Shown here: positions 7,908 through 16,896 of the stretch, piece by piece | How the letters are laid out: every line of letters begins with the position of its first letter | Numbering within the stretch: position 1 is the first letter of the stretch | Source of the DNA: Cytobacillus purgationiresistens | GTDB taxonomy: Bacteria; Bacillota; Bacilli; Bacillales; Cytobacillaceae | Reading direction: 5' to 3' | DNA length: 64,000 bases | Assembly: GCF_030813235.1 (NCBI RefSeq) | Contig: NZ_JAUSUB010000015.1 | Span: forward strand, 62,001-126,000 | Translations under genes and position numbers: made by a program | Notes under the pieces: model-generated | What the model saw: only the letters and a program-made list of their open reading frames with translations | Database searches by the model: none | What the model was told of the DNA's origin: nothing

Positions 7908-8645
7908 TTAAGCGTCATTCGGCTGAATATCCTGTTGAACGGCTACCCGCTTTTTAAAGCTTATTCTCGAGAGCAGAATGCCTAATTCGTATAGCCCGAT
8001 TAATGGGATCATTACTAAGATTTGCGAAAAGAAATCAGGCGGTGTAATTAAAGCAGACACCACTGCTAAAACGAGATAGGCATATTTCCTAATTGAACGG
8101 AGCATATCAGGTGTAACTACGCCGATTGATGTTAGGAAAACTAGTAATAGGGGCACTTCAAATAGAAACCCGAATGGAATCGTTGACATCAGCAAGAAAG
8201 AAAAATACTCTCTTGCCGTAATCATCATAGCAAAGTTTGTTTCTCCAAGCTTCATAAGAAAACCATAGATAGTCGGAAAAACAATAAATAATCCAAATAA
8301 TAAGCCCACTACAAAGCTTAATAAAATGGCTGGAAAAAACAAAACAGACATCTTAGCTTCCTTATCACTCAAAGCAGGCTTGATAAACAGCCATGCTTGA
8401 AAGGCGATAAATGGGAGGGAAACGCCGAGACTTAAACTCCCGGCAATTCCTGTATAGAGTCTGATGACATCCAGAGGTCCAAGCATAACGAGTTCATAAT
8501 GATTCGCAAGCAATGGGATAAGCCGATTGATAAACACTAAACAAATGATAAAGCATAAGAGAAAGAAAATGAGTGAACGAATGAGCACTTTTCTAAGATC
8601 AGTTAAATGTTCTACTAAAGTTTGCTCGCTATTTTCCATATGCAA
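7908..8645 (-). CDS. tatC: Twin-arginine translocase subunit TatC
   Basis: A 245-residue integral membrane protein with six hydrophobic helices. The conserved N-terminal cytoplasmic signature is L-V-E-H-L-T-D-L-R-K, the TatC motif whose Glu and Arg contact the twin-arginine signal. The second conserved region F-L-L-M-S-T-I-P-F-G-F-L-F-E-V-P contains the buried Glu typical of TatC. It is the membrane receptor of the Tat system, which exports folded proteins. It is last in a reverse-strand operon after tatA, a GMC oxidoreductase and a Tat-signal-bearing subunit, so it probably serves that substrate, as TatCd serves PhoD in B. subtilis. A ribosome binding site (GGGGAG) precedes the ATG. Confidence 0.95.
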   Translation of the reverse strand: MHMENSEQTLVEHLTDLRKVLIRSLIFFLLCFIICLVFINRLIPLLANHYELVMLGPLDVIRLYTGIAGSLSLGVSLPFIAFQAWLFIKPALSDKEAKMSVLFFPAILLSFVVGLLFGLFIVFPTIYGFLMKLGETNFAMMITAREYFSFLLMSTIPFGFLFEVPLLLVFLTSIGVVTPDMLRSIRKYAYLVLAVVSALITPPDFFSQILVMIPLIGLYELGILLSRISFKKRVAVQQDIQPNDA

Positions 8646-8655
8646 GCTCCCCTAT

Positions 8656-8877
8656 CTAAGTTGTTGTTTTATTCGGTTCCTCTTCTTCTTGCTTAGCAGC
8701 CGTTGTGATTGGTTCTTTTTCACTATCATCCATGATTTCCCTTGTCGATTTTTTGAATTCTGATAGTGTTTTTCCAAAAGCCGACCCGATTTCAGGAAGT
8801 TTTTTTGGGCCAAAAATAATCAAGGTGATGACGAGAATAATGATTAAACCGGGAATTCCGATATTCGATAAACCCAT
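8656..8877 (-). CDS. tatA: Twin-arginine translocase pore subunit TatA
   Basis: A 73-residue protein with the TatA/E architecture: one N-terminal transmembrane helix ([17 protein letters not shown]), the F-G-P-K-K-L-P-E hinge, an amphipathic helix ([19 protein letters not shown]) and an acidic, Thr-rich tail. It oligomerises to form the Tat passage. It lies 10 bp upstream of tatC and 21 bp downstream of the GMC oxidoreductase gene, within the same operon. Gram-positive TatA usually also performs the TatB role, and no tatB is present. Start supported by AGGAGCTGATT. Confidence 0.95.
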   Translation of the reverse strand: MGLSNIGIPGLIIILVITLIIFGPKKLPEIGSAFGKTLSEFKKSTREIMDDSEKEPITTAAKQEEEEPNKTTT

Positions 8878-8898
8878 GATAATCAGCTCCTTTGATGT

Positions 8899-10608
8899 TT
8901 AGGCGAGCAGTCCGCCTTCTTTGCTGTATTTAAGGATTCCTTCTGCTGCACGGAAGGATAGAGCGCCTACTGTTGAGGTAGGATTATAGCCTCCATTATG
9001 TGCAAACGCTGATGCTCCAACAACAAACACATTATCTGCATCCCACATTTGCAGATAATTATTAACGGCTGATGTTTCAGGCTCAGCTCCCATAATCACT
9101 CCCCCAGTATTATGGGTGGTTTGATATGGTACGATGTCATAACTTTCAAGATTCGATCTTTCATTAACATTATTGGCACCCATTTCACGCATGATTTGAT
9201 CGGAAATTTTCCCAATATAATTATAAAGATTTCTATCCTGATCAGTAAAGTCATACGTCAATCTCAGTAATGGCAGCCCATAGGCATCTTTATAGGTTGG
9301 ATCGAGATCCATATAGTTGTTTTTCGTTGGCATAGAAGCACCTTGTGAACCAATCCCTAATGAACGAGTGTAATACTTAACCGATTGTGCTTTGAACTCT
9401 TTGCCCCAGTTTGGTGTTCCGGAAGGCACTGGGTTGCTAGCGATCGGACGACTGCCCGATTGGTTAATGGATATGGAACCGCCGTGAATGAAATCAACAT
9501 CTGAATGGTCGAAGTTATCACCATTATAATCATCGACAGTTGCACCAAGCGCACCGGCACCCATAAAGGTATTGAATTGCTCCTCTTCAAAAAATCCTGT
9601 TGAACCAGGGAGGATCTGATAGCAATAGTTTTTGCCAATGACACCAGAACCATTATCAGGGTTATAGGGTCTACCTAATTTGGAGGAGAGCAATAATCTT
9701 GAATTGTTCATTACATAGCTAGTTAAAACAACCATTTCAGCGGGCTGGATAAATTCTTCTTTCGTCAGCACATCGACGAATCTTACTCCAGTTGCCTTTC
9801 CGCCTTCATGGATGATCTCAGTCACATTTGAATAATTTCTTATATCAACATTGCCCGTCTCGCGTGCAAAGGGGATAACTGCAACTGTTGGATCTGCCTT
9901 AGCACCATACTCACAGCCGAAACGCTCGCAAAATGCGCAATACTGGCAACCTGCAATCGTTGCTCCATATGTATTTTTATATGGTTCACTTAAATTGGCA
10001 GATGGCATATGATACGGATTCATTCCTAGTGACTTTGCGGCATCTTTGAATTTTTTAGTGAGCGGTGTTTCTTTCATTGGTGGTGTTGGGTAAGGAATCG
10101 AGCGTTTAGGCCCAAAGTGAGCTTCCTCTCCGCTAATTCCAGCTACCTTTTCATACATGCCGAAATAGGGTTCCAGCTCATCATAAGTAATGCCCCAATC
10201 TTGAAGCTGCAGGCCTTTAATCTTTCCTTCACCATATTTCTCAATTGTTTTTGATTTGATTTCAAAATCATATGGGAGAAATCGATAACTTTGGCCATTC
10301 CAGTGTACGCCGGAACCGCCAAGACCCTCTCCTAAAAGGAAAGACCCAAGCTGACGCATAGGTAATGCACGTTCCTTCATATTATTGCGAAAAGAGATGG
10401 TTTCTTTAGACAAATCTTGCATTAGCTCATAACGAATAGCATAGCGCAGCTCGTCATGAACGACGTAATAGTCTTTTAGACCGCGTTCTTTTCCACGCTC
10501 AAGCCCTATGACTTTGAGTCCTTCCTTTCCTAATTCAGCTGCAATGATGCTGCCTGCCCAACCCATACCAACAATGACAACATCCGTTTTAGGTAAAGTT
10601 TCAGCCAT
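8899..10608 (-). CDS. GMC-family FAD oxidoreductase (gluconate 2-dehydrogenase large-subunit type)
   Basis: A 569-residue flavoprotein. The N-terminal FAD dinucleotide fold (D-V-V-I-V-G-M-G-W-A-G, then V-I-G-L-E-R-G) has no signal peptide before it. The C-terminal GMC_oxred_C domain has the catalytic histidine region (YQTTHNTGGVIMGAEPETSA, and later FAHNGGYNPTSTVGAL). Near residue 220 lies a cysteine cluster C-Q-Y-C-A-F-C-E-R-F-G-C-E, like that in gluconate and FAD-glucose dehydrogenase large subunits where it holds an iron-sulfur cluster. It probably oxidises a sugar acid or alcohol outside the membrane. It would be exported by riding with its Tat-signal partner, encoded immediately upstream. 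No cytochrome c subunit is nearby. The ribosome binding site is CAGGAGGA. Confidence 0.88.
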   Translation of the reverse strand: MAETLPKTDVVIVGMGWAGSIIAAELGKEGLKVIGLERGKERGLKDYYVVHDELRYAIRYELMQDLSKETISFRNNMKERALPMRQLGSFLLGEGLGGSGVHWNGQSYRFLPYDFEIKSKTIEKYGEGKIKGLQLQDWGITYDELEPYFGMYEKVAGISGEEAHFGPKRSIPYPTPPMKETPLTKKFKDAAKSLGMNPYHMPSANLSEPYKNTYGATIAGCQYCAFCERFGCEYGAKADPTVAVIPFARETGNVDIRNYSNVTEIIHEGGKATGVRFVDVLTKEEFIQPAEMVVLTSYVMNNSRLLLSSKLGRPYNPDNGSGVIGKNYCYQILPGSTGFFEEEQFNTFMGAGALGATVDDYNGDNFDHSDVDFIHGGSISINQSGSRPIASNPVPSGTPNWGKEFKAQSVKYYTRSLGIGSQGASMPTKNNYMDLDPTYKDAYGLPLLRLTYDFTDQDRNLYNYIGKISDQIMREMGANNVNERSNLESYDIVPYQTTHNTGGVIMGAEPETSAVNNYLQMWDADNVFVVGASAFAHNGGYNPTSTVGALSFRAAEGILKYSKEGGLLA

Positions 10609-10632
10609 GTATAATCCTCCTGTTTGGGTTAT

Positions 10633-11391
10633 TTATTTGTTTGTATAAGAATGTAAACTATTTGGTTCAATTTCAATAAACTCATCCGATTCAATTTGGC
10701 CGTGATAGCTCATTTGGTGACCAGGGAAGCCCTTCATTTTCCAGCCATCCATATTAATATTTCCGCCGTAAGCTGGGTCAGCATAAACGCCTTCAATTGT
10801 GGCTTGCCGAAGAATATTGAAAAATGTTTTAGATGTCACACCATGAATTTTAACTTCGTCCTTTTGAAAGGCGGTGAGGATTTCGTCCTGCTGTTCGCCT
10901 TCTAATTCTGCAAAGTTACTATCGAATTTTTCATTGCTATACTTTTGTATGGCTTGAAGTCCAGCATCAAATACTTCATGTCTCTTTAATGGAGATTGAT
11001 ACCCTTGAAAATTCGAACCAGGGAAAAATGGCCCTTGCATGTATTCCCGAGTATTATTTCCCCATGAACCTGCCAGTTGATGATCGATAAAGAATGGAAC
11101 ACCTAAATCATTCGCACCTGGACCCGTTTCATCCTCTGGAAAAATCCTATCTGTTGCAGCAACTAGAATTGCAAAGATTTCCGGGTTCGTAAAATAAAGA
11201 GGAGCCTGTTGGTAGGCAGTGTTTTCATGCTGTTGCCCCTTCGTACCAGATTCATCTTTGTTGTCATTGCTAAGATTAGAACCGATAAGACCACCGATAA
11301 GACCGCCACCTACGAGTCCCCCAGCAACATAACTAGAGTTGCGTATAAACCTTCTTCGTGACATTTTCTTGTCTATATTTTGATCAGCCAT
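10633..11391 (-). CDS. Gluconate 2-dehydrogenase subunit 3 family protein with Tat signal
   Basis: A 252-residue protein. The N-terminus has a twin-arginine signal: S-R-R-R-F-I-R-N at residues 10-17, then a Gly-rich hydrophobic stretch (YVAGGLVGGGLIGGLIG). The mature part fits the gluconate 2-dehydrogenase gamma (subunit 3) family: FAILVAATDRIFPEDETGPG, GVPFFIDHQLAGSWG, then F-F-N-I-L-R-Q-A-T-I-E-G and P-A-Y-G-G-N. It probably carries the folded catalytic subunit (next gene, 24 bp downstream) through the Tat pore. It is the first gene of the operon that ends in tatA-tatC. The start has AAGGAGGTTTCTAC upstream, a strong site. Confidence 0.88.
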   Translation of the reverse strand: MADQNIDKKMSRRRFIRNSSYVAGGLVGGGLIGGLIGSNLSNDNKDESGTKGQQHENTAYQQAPLYFTNPEIFAILVAATDRIFPEDETGPGANDLGVPFFIDHQLAGSWGNNTREYMQGPFFPGSNFQGYQSPLKRHEVFDAGLQAIQKYSNEKFDSNFAELEGEQQDEILTAFQKDEVKIHGVTSKTFFNILRQATIEGVYADPAYGGNINMDGWKMKGFPGHQMSYHGQIESDEFIEIEPNSLHSYTNK

Positions 11392-11479
11392 TCAGTAGAA
11401 ACCTCCTTTTATTCCTAGTATTTCCAGTATGAAAAAAGTAATACAAAGTTATGCAATAAAATAACAAATTTCTTAAACA

Positions 11480-11488
11480 TTCGACAAA
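11480..11488 (-). promoter_or_regulatory. Possible Spo0A box upstream of the Tat/GMC operon
   Basis: TTCGACAAA on the + strand is a perfect complement of the 0A box TTTGTCRAA and lies about 90 bp upstream of the operon's first gene. One or more such 9-mers are expected by chance in 64 kb, so it is only a candidate. Confidence 0.2.
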
Positions 11489-11571
11489 AAATTCCCAAGG
11501 AAATAATAATGAGGAAATTAGAAGGAGATGAAAGTACAGCCACAGCAAGAGGATGAAAATACTTGATAGAT

Positions 11572-11606
11572 AACAATAAAACAACCAGCAAGCTATGCCT
11601 GCTGGT
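11572..11606 (-). terminator. Terminator of the BI-1 family gene
   Basis: On the reverse strand ACCAGCA...TGCTGGT (11606-11584) is followed by TTGTTTTATTGTT. Confidence 0.75.
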
Positions 11607-11613
11607 CTTAAAA

Positions 11614-12252
11614 TTAATTTCTATCTTTTAAAATCCCCATGATCCTTAATATATTAATAAATAGGTTAATAAAATCTAAATATAGATTAAGAGCCATTGT
11701 TGGAACTTCCTGTGCGGTTACTCCGTATTTTTTCATGCGGTTAAAATCGAATAATACGTATCCGCTAAACACGAGCACTCCGATGAATGAGTAGGCCAGC
11801 ATAGCCGTAGAACTCATTGGCCAAAAGAGATTGAATATCGCAATCACAATTAATGCCAGCAGAGCTGCTCCTAAAAGTCCGCCTAAAAAAGTAAAATCCC
11901 GTTTAGTCGTCGATGCGTAAATCGCAATACCAGCAAAAACTATGGTTGTTGTTCCAAGTGCCATGAGGACGATCTGTGGTCCAATGGACATCATATAGTA
12001 ATTAATGATTGGGAACATAGTAAGACCGGAAATAAAAGTAAAAGTGTAGAGAAAAAGATAGGAAATCGCTTTTTTTCTGCGTAAGAAAAACGCAAAAATA
12101 AGCATCCCGATTTCAATAATCGCCAGTGGCAAGAATAGCGAAGGCGGTACAAAAACACCGAGCATTACACCGATTGTAGCAACTCCTAAAGATATTGCGA
12201 AGGCCCGCATGACAGCTGGCAAGTTTCCCTCATAAACTGTTTGTGCATACAT
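11614..12252 (-). CDS. Bax inhibitor-1 / YccA family membrane protein
   Basis: A 212-residue protein with seven hydrophobic segments, the expected count for the BI-1/TMBIM family (B. subtilis YetJ, a pH-sensitive Ca2+ leak channel). Family marks include F-T-F-I-S-G-L-T in the third helix region and the C-terminal A-L-N-L-Y-L-D-F-I-N-L-F-I-N-I-L-R-I block with its conserved Asp. Function is inferred from the family; the physiological role in bacteria is not settled. Monocistronic, with an AGAGGTGAAAA ribosome binding site and its own terminator. Confidence 0.88.
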   Translation of the reverse strand: MYAQTVYEGNLPAVMRAFAISLGVATIGVMLGVFVPPSLFLPLAIIEIGMLIFAFFLRRKKAISYLFLYTFTFISGLTMFPIINYYMMSIGPQIVLMALGTTTIVFAGIAIYASTTKRDFTFLGGLLGAALLALIVIAIFNLFWPMSSTAMLAYSFIGVLVFSGYVLFDFNRMKKYGVTAQEVPTMALNLYLDFINLFINILRIMGILKDRN

Positions 12253-12326
12253 CTCGTTTTCACCTCTAATTTAATGTATCTATACATACGGTGGAACAAT
12301 TAAAAAGTTTCATGTACAAGAAAGAA

Positions 12327-12360
12327 TAGCTCAGGCCCTTCTAGCAGAAGGCCTGAGCTA
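12327..12360 (-). terminator. Terminator of mscL
   Basis: TAGCTCAGGCC (12327-12337) pairs with GGCCTGAGCTA (12350-12360), with further TT/AA pairing inside. It is followed on the reverse strand by a T/C-rich tract. Confidence 0.75.
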
Positions 12361-12371
12361 CTTGATAAACA

Positions 12372-12755
12372 TTATATATTGTTGTTTTTTTTCAAAAGGT
12401 CCCTAATTTCCATCAATAATTCTTCTTTCGTATCTATTTCCTCGACCGCGGGTTCTTCTTCTTTTTTCTTTCTTAACCTATTATTGATGATGCGAATAAA
12501 AAGGAAGATAGAAAAGGCGACAATTAGAAAATCAAACACAGTTTGAATAAATACGCCATATTTGATTGTTGCGTCATGAAATGTAAAGGATAATGAAGAG
12601 AAATTAACGCCCCCCATAAGAATACCTATTGCAGGCATCATAATATCATCCACTAGAGAAGTCACAATACTTCCGAAAGCTGCACCGATAATCACCCCAA
12701 CGGCGAGATCGAGGACATTGCCTCGCAGGGCGAATTCTTTAAATTCCTTCATCAT
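12372..12755 (-). CDS. mscL: Large-conductance mechanosensitive channel MscL
   Basis: A 127-residue protein with the standard MscL layout. The N-terminal amphipathic helix [20 protein letters not shown] continues into TM1 with the pore constriction ([20 protein letters not shown]), followed by a periplasmic loop, TM2 ([25 protein letters not shown]) and a cytoplasmic C-terminal helix bundle ([21 protein letters not shown]). It opens under membrane tension to release solutes on osmotic downshock. Two ATGs in tandem follow AAGGAGGGTGATTATCC; the first is used here. It stands alone between BI-1 and the lipoprotein gene. Confidence 0.96.
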   Translation of the reverse strand: MMKEFKEFALRGNVLDLAVGVIIGAAFGSIVTSLVDDIMMPAIGILMGGVNFSSLSFTFHDATIKYGVFIQTVFDFLIVAFSIFLFIRIINNRLRKKKEEEPAVEEIDTKEELLMEIRDLLKKNNNI

Positions 12756-13031
12756 AGGATAATCACCCTCCTTATTAATTTAAGGCTTATTGTACTAAAA
12801 TATCCACTTTTTAACTACTTTTATGTAAAATTGAGACTTTAGTTATTTAGCCATACATATTTCTATTTAAACATAGGATTCTGAAGAAATCAGGACATTA
12901 CATCAAGTTAACTGATTCTTATTACATTTGTAGTATTGTTTCAAATTTGTTACACTTTAGAATGGAAATAAACTACCCAAGAGAAAACGGCGTGAAAATG
13001 TTGTTTTTTCTAACAAGTTAGGGAGATTCTA

Positions 13032-14201
13032 ATGAAAAGTTATTTATATATATTAATGTTTTCAGTCGTATTAGCCGGCTGTTTAAAAGAAAACAATGCT
13101 ACTTTAAATTCTGAATATCAAGTGCTTGAGCCTAAAGGTAAACAATCTCAAGAAGATAAAATAGATAAAATCGAAGTAAAAGATATTGCTATATTACAAG
13201 ATGAAGCGCTCTACCAATTCGAGATCACAGATAACGAAAAAGACTACAAAGTTTTCTTATATGCTGAAAATGAAGAACAATCCACTCAAGTAAATGAAAC
13301 ATCTTCCAATAAGGAAGACACAGTGACTTTCACTGGGAATTATTCATTTTATATAGGTGAGTTGGATGGAGAAAAAGCCTATAAGCAAAAAGTTTTAGCG
13401 GATGTACCTTATACATTTGAATTAAATAGAGATGGCGTCTATACGTTAAATACAAGTAAAAAGACATTGATTGTTTTGCCGCAGGAAATGGATGAGGAAC
13501 ATTCACGTTTAAACCTGTTGGCAGTAGAAGAAGGCAAGCTCCATGAAGTAAAATCGGAAGACGGAGAGCTGATCAATCTCACTGGTTCGAAGATAAAGGC
13601 TTTAAATCAGCGTTTTATTCAAACAGCTCAACATTTAACATCTGAAAATAGCTGGGCATTTTCAACTTGGGTGATGGATGGAGAATCTATGTCAGTTTCA
13701 TTACATGATCAATCCATGGTGAAGGAAGATGAAATTGGTGAAGATGGTCTTTTAACAAATGGTTGGATTGACATCTGGAACGAAGAAGAGGAACAGTTTT
13801 TCCCTTATCATAACTTTGAAATAACAACGGAAGTAATTGAGCGTGCAAAGCTTGGTATTCCTATGGGAAGTCCTTACCCGATTGGGACAAATATTAGTGA
13901 AATAAAAAAATCGAACCCGAACTTTATTAAAGAGGGGACCGTCAATGGATCGCAATTCCTAATGTACCCTGAAACGACATATTATTTTGAAGCTGAAACT
14001 GGAAGTGTTACAGCGGTAGCTATTCCTGGTGAACGAATGAAAACGACATTAAATGAAGTAATAACGATATTTGGTGAACCAGAATATCAAAAAGATAAGA
14101 ACGGGAAATTGACTGCCATTTACCATGCGGATAAATATACGATCGAATTAGACACTGAAGAAAATGGAGAGTTAAACAGAGCTTTCCTGAGAAGGAATTA
14201 A
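13032..14201 (+). CDS. Lipoprotein of unknown function
   Basis: A 389-residue secreted protein with a type II signal peptide: MKSYLYILMFSVV, then the lipobox L-A-G-C with the lipidated Cys at about residue 17. The mature protein is acidic and polar with no membrane helix. The last ~110 residues (GIPMGSPYPIGTNISEIKK, then a block ending FGEPEYQ and Y-H-A-D-K-Y-T-I-E-L) look like the repeat unit of the YjgB/DUF4309 type of Bacillus secreted proteins (an initial P-x-x-x-G-T then GEP pattern). I consider that plausible, not proven. A GGGAG ribosome binding site precedes the start, and the gene stands alone. Confidence 0.75.
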   Translation: MKSYLYILMFSVVLAGCLKENNATLNSEYQVLEPKGKQSQEDKIDKIEVKDIAILQDEALYQFEITDNEKDYKVFLYAENEEQSTQVNETSSNKEDTVTFTGNYSFYIGELDGEKAYKQKVLADVPYTFELNRDGVYTLNTSKKTLIVLPQEMDEEHSRLNLLAVEEGKLHEVKSEDGELINLTGSKIKALNQRFIQTAQHLTSENSWAFSTWVMDGESMSVSLHDQSMVKEDEIGEDGLLTNGWIDIWNEEEEQFFPYHNFEITTEVIERAKLGIPMGSPYPIGTNISEIKKSNPNFIKEGTVNGSQFLMYPETTYYFEAETGSVTAVAIPGERMKTTLNEVITIFGEPEYQKDKNGKLTAIYHADKYTIELDTEENGELNRAFLRRN

Positions 14202-14343
14202 CATTTTTTAACATGTGGGAAAATTCACAAGGCTGCACCCTGATTTTTTCAAAAAACAGGAAGATGCGGTCTATTTGCTTTTCATTTAAAAGTGTTAGGA
14301 CCTAGACATTTTCCTGCTTTATAAAAGTTATACTTCCTTATCT

Positions 14344-14380
14344 TTTAAAAAAATCCCAGCTGTAAGGATTACAGCTGGGA
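14344..14380 (-). terminator. Terminator of the M29 aminopeptidase gene
   Basis: A perfect 12-bp stem TCCCAGCTGTAA / TTACAGCTGGGA (14354-14380), followed on the reverse strand by a TTTTTTT run. Confidence 0.85.
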
Positions 14381-14389
14381 ATGGAAAAA

Positions 14390-15622
14390 TTAAAATGCCC
14401 AATTGCCATTTTTGAATACAGGCTCTGATTTGCCGTCTTCTGTGATTCCATCAATGTCCATTTCAGCAGAACCAATCATAAAGTCAACATGTGTCAAGCT
14501 TTCATTAAGACCATGTTCAGCTAATTCTTCGCTGTTCATTTTTTTGCCGCCTTCAATACAAAATGCATAAGCACTTCCTATTGCTAAGTGATTGGATGCA
14601 TTTTCATCAAATAATGTGTTGTAAAAGAGCAGGTTGGATTGTGAGATCGGTGATTGGAACGGTACAAGAGCCACTTCTCCAAGATAATGCGAGCCCTCAT
14701 CCGTATCAACTAAATTCTTTAAGATTTCTTCTCCATACTCCGCTTCAACCTTAACGATTCGTCCATTTTCAAAGGTAATTGAGAAATTATCGATAATATT
14801 ACCGCCGTAGCTAAGAGGCTTTGTGCTGGCAACAGTACCGTTTACACCTGTTTTATGCGGGACGGTAAATACCTCTTCTGTAGGCATATTGGCCATGAAT
14901 TCATGACCTTGTTCATTGACACTGCCTGCACCTACCCAAAGATGTGTATCAGGTAATTCAATGGTTAAGTCTGTTCCAGTAGCTTTATAGTGGAGTTTCT
15001 TATAATGCTTGCTGTTTAGATAATCAACCTTCTCATGTAAGTTCGCATCATGCTGCTTCCATGCTTCAATCGGGTCATCCAAGTCTGTTCTTGTTGCCTT
15101 AAAGATAGCATCCCAAAGCTTTTCTACTCTCTCCTCAGCAGGTGAGTCAGGGAAAACCATATTAGCCCACGCTTCAGATGGTGCTGCAATAACCGTCCAG
15201 CTCACCTTATCTGATTGAATGAATCGGCGATATTTAGATAGCGCTTGACCAGATACTTTTTGGAAAGTACTAATTTTTTCTGCCTTAATGCCTTTTAATA
15301 GATCTGGGCTTGCAGAAACAATTGAGATGAAGGCTGCGCCATTTTCAGCAAGCGCTTCAATTTCTTTTGCACGCCATTCCGGATATTCTTCAAAGGCTTT
15401 ATCTGGAGCCATTTCATATTTTGTGCGTGTAACTGTGTCGTCGCTCCAGTTGACAACTACGTTATGCGCTCCTGCTTCGTAAGCCTTCTTGACAATTAAT
15501 CTGACTAATTCAGCAGAGTCAAGCGTTGTGTTGATTACAAGCGTTTGATCTTTTTGCACATTGACGCCAACCTTTACAGTGAGCTCGGCATATTTTTCTA
15601 GGTTTTGATTAAAATTACTCAT
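14390..15622 (-). CDS. Aminopeptidase, M29 family (AmpS/PepS)
   Basis: A 410-residue metallo-aminopeptidase of family M29, the normal length. The C-terminal metal-binding domain shows the family's conserved segments: W-V-G-A-G-S-V-N-E-Q-G-H-E-F-M-A-N-M-P-T-E-E-V-F, with the two Glu and flanking Asn, then G-S-H-Y-L-G-E-V-A-L-V, D-E-N-A-S-N-H-L-A-I-G-S-A-Y and L-T-H-V-D-F-M-I-G. These provide the His, Glu and Asp ligands of the dinuclear metal site. It removes N-terminal residues from peptides in the cytoplasm. A ribosome binding site AAAAAGGAGTG lies before the ATG, and the gene is monocistronic. Confidence 0.92.
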   Translation of the reverse strand: MSNFNQNLEKYAELTVKVGVNVQKDQTLVINTTLDSAELVRLIVKKAYEAGAHNVVVNWSDDTVTRTKYEMAPDKAFEEYPEWRAKEIEALAENGAAFISIVSASPDLLKGIKAEKISTFQKVSGQALSKYRRFIQSDKVSWTVIAAPSEAWANMVFPDSPAEERVEKLWDAIFKATRTDLDDPIEAWKQHDANLHEKVDYLNSKHYKKLHYKATGTDLTIELPDTHLWVGAGSVNEQGHEFMANMPTEEVFTVPHKTGVNGTVASTKPLSYGGNIIDNFSITFENGRIVKVEAEYGEEILKNLVDTDEGSHYLGEVALVPFQSPISQSNLLFYNTLFDENASNHLAIGSAYAFCIEGGKKMNSEELAEHGLNESLTHVDFMIGSAEMDIDGITEDGKSEPVFKNGNWAF

Positions 15623-15714
15623 TTTATGTACACTCCTTTTTACAAAATCTTCATTTCCATTGTAGCTTTTCTAAATGAAAAAAGAAACATATTTAACTGC
15701 TCGTGGATATGATA

Positions 15715-16896
15715 TTATATCTTCATTCTAAAATAATAAAGCCACGATCTTACTACAAAAGAGCCGAACATAATCATGGCTATCGCGTACATGAGAAGGT
15801 TCCAATGCATAATAGTAAAAGCTTCCTCAGTTGGTGGAGCTTGTAATGTTATTCCAAAAATAAAGAGGTACATGATGATCAGCGGCATGAATAGTATAGA
15901 ATAGGCTAAGGCTACCTTTTTTGCCTGTTTGATTATATGAGTTGGTTCAGTATAGATGCGCGGTTTTGACTCTCCGTCTGTATATTCCTTGCTCCAAATA
16001 GTCCATTTTTGCAAGGAGGAGAAGGAGCTAAATACATGATGCCAGCCAGCTTCTTTATGTATATCTAAGTAAGACTCATCCGAAATATTTTGATAATCTG
16101 TACAAAAGCTGACTAGTCGAGGCTTTGTAATTTTAAAATAGAAGGATGTGCCAAATTTATTTACTCTGTATAAATGGAAACCTTTCTGTTCCATGCCTTC
16201 CAACCATGTTTCCAATTTATCGGGTGCGTACATCCAGCCGTACTTTCTTCTGACGAAGATTTTTCCATCACGCTTGAGCAATTTTTCTTGTTTCTTTGAA
16301 GGTGGTTGATCTAAGCTGCTCTGTATCATCTCAGGTATTTCATTTTCCAGCAGTAATATCCGATTGATTTTCTTCAATTTAACGATTGAGTATATCAATA
16401 GGATATAAAAGGCCATGCCCAGTCCCAACACTATAAAGGTAATACTCCAAAGGGGACTCTTGACGAAGCTGATTTCTCCATCGTTTATGAGGTTTAAACT
16501 TACGAGCGATAAGTTAGTAATCATTGTAGCTGTAAAATAACAGAACAGGAAGAAGAAAAGCATCGAAAGGATTCGATTCCGTTTAATGATTCCGGTACGG
16601 ACTGTACTTGTTTTTATGTCTTTCATCGCCTTATCGTTAGAGAGAATATACCAACTGTTTTGTTTGCAAACGATTTTCCAGCCATCAGATATTAAAGAAG
16701 AGGATGCAGGATTCTGCTGTAATTTATCATACCCAATCCGATAATAATTAGCTTTGGGTTCTCCCTTTTGAAAAAAGAAGTACCGTGTCCAACGATTAAA
16801 TGTATTTAGATGGAGACCTTTAGCTGACATTTCATTTAACCAAGCCTCTGTCTTATGAATATCATAGCTCCAAAAGGGCTTAAAAACCTTCATCAT
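15715..16896 (-). CDS. DUF2812 membrane protein
   Basis: A 393-residue protein with two copies of the DUF2812 unit. The first is at residues 3-75 (FKPFWSYDIHKTEAWLNEMS, AKGLHLNTFNRWTRYFFFQ) and the second at about 210-290 (RRKYGWMYAPDKLETWLEGM, EQKGFHLYRVNKFGTSFYF). Each copy is followed by a pair of hydrophobic helices. The unit's function is unknown. The gene overlaps the upstream padR gene by four bases (ATGA), so the two are translationally coupled. A PadR repressor next to a DUF2812 membrane protein is a common pairing in Firmicutes, and the membrane protein is probably the regulated output. Confidence 0.85.
   Translation of the reverse strand: MMKVFKPFWSYDIHKTEAWLNEMSAKGLHLNTFNRWTRYFFFQKGEPKANYYRIGYDKLQQNPASSSLISDGWKIVCKQNSWYILSNDKAMKDIKTSTVRTGIIKRNRILSMLFFFLFCYFTATMITNLSLVSLNLINDGEISFVKSPLWSITFIVLGLGMAFYILLIYSIVKLKKINRILLLENEIPEMIQSSLDQPPSKKQEKLLKRDGKIFVRRKYGWMYAPDKLETWLEGMEQKGFHLYRVNKFGTSFYFKITKPRLVSFCTDYQNISDESYLDIHKEAGWHHVFSSFSSLQKWTIWSKEYTDGESKPRIYTEPTHIIKQAKKVALAYSILFMPLIIMYLFIFGITLQAPPTEEAFTIMHWNLLMYAIAMIMFGSFVVRSWLYYFRMKI

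Noticed and set aside
9357..9653. 98-codon ORF within the GMC oxidoreductase
   Set aside because: Shadow frame of a gene with strong family motifs.
11384..11584. 66-codon reverse ORF upstream of the Tat/GMC operon
   Set aside because: Low-complexity Phe/Leu/Tyr content and no ribosome binding site; overlaps the true gene start.
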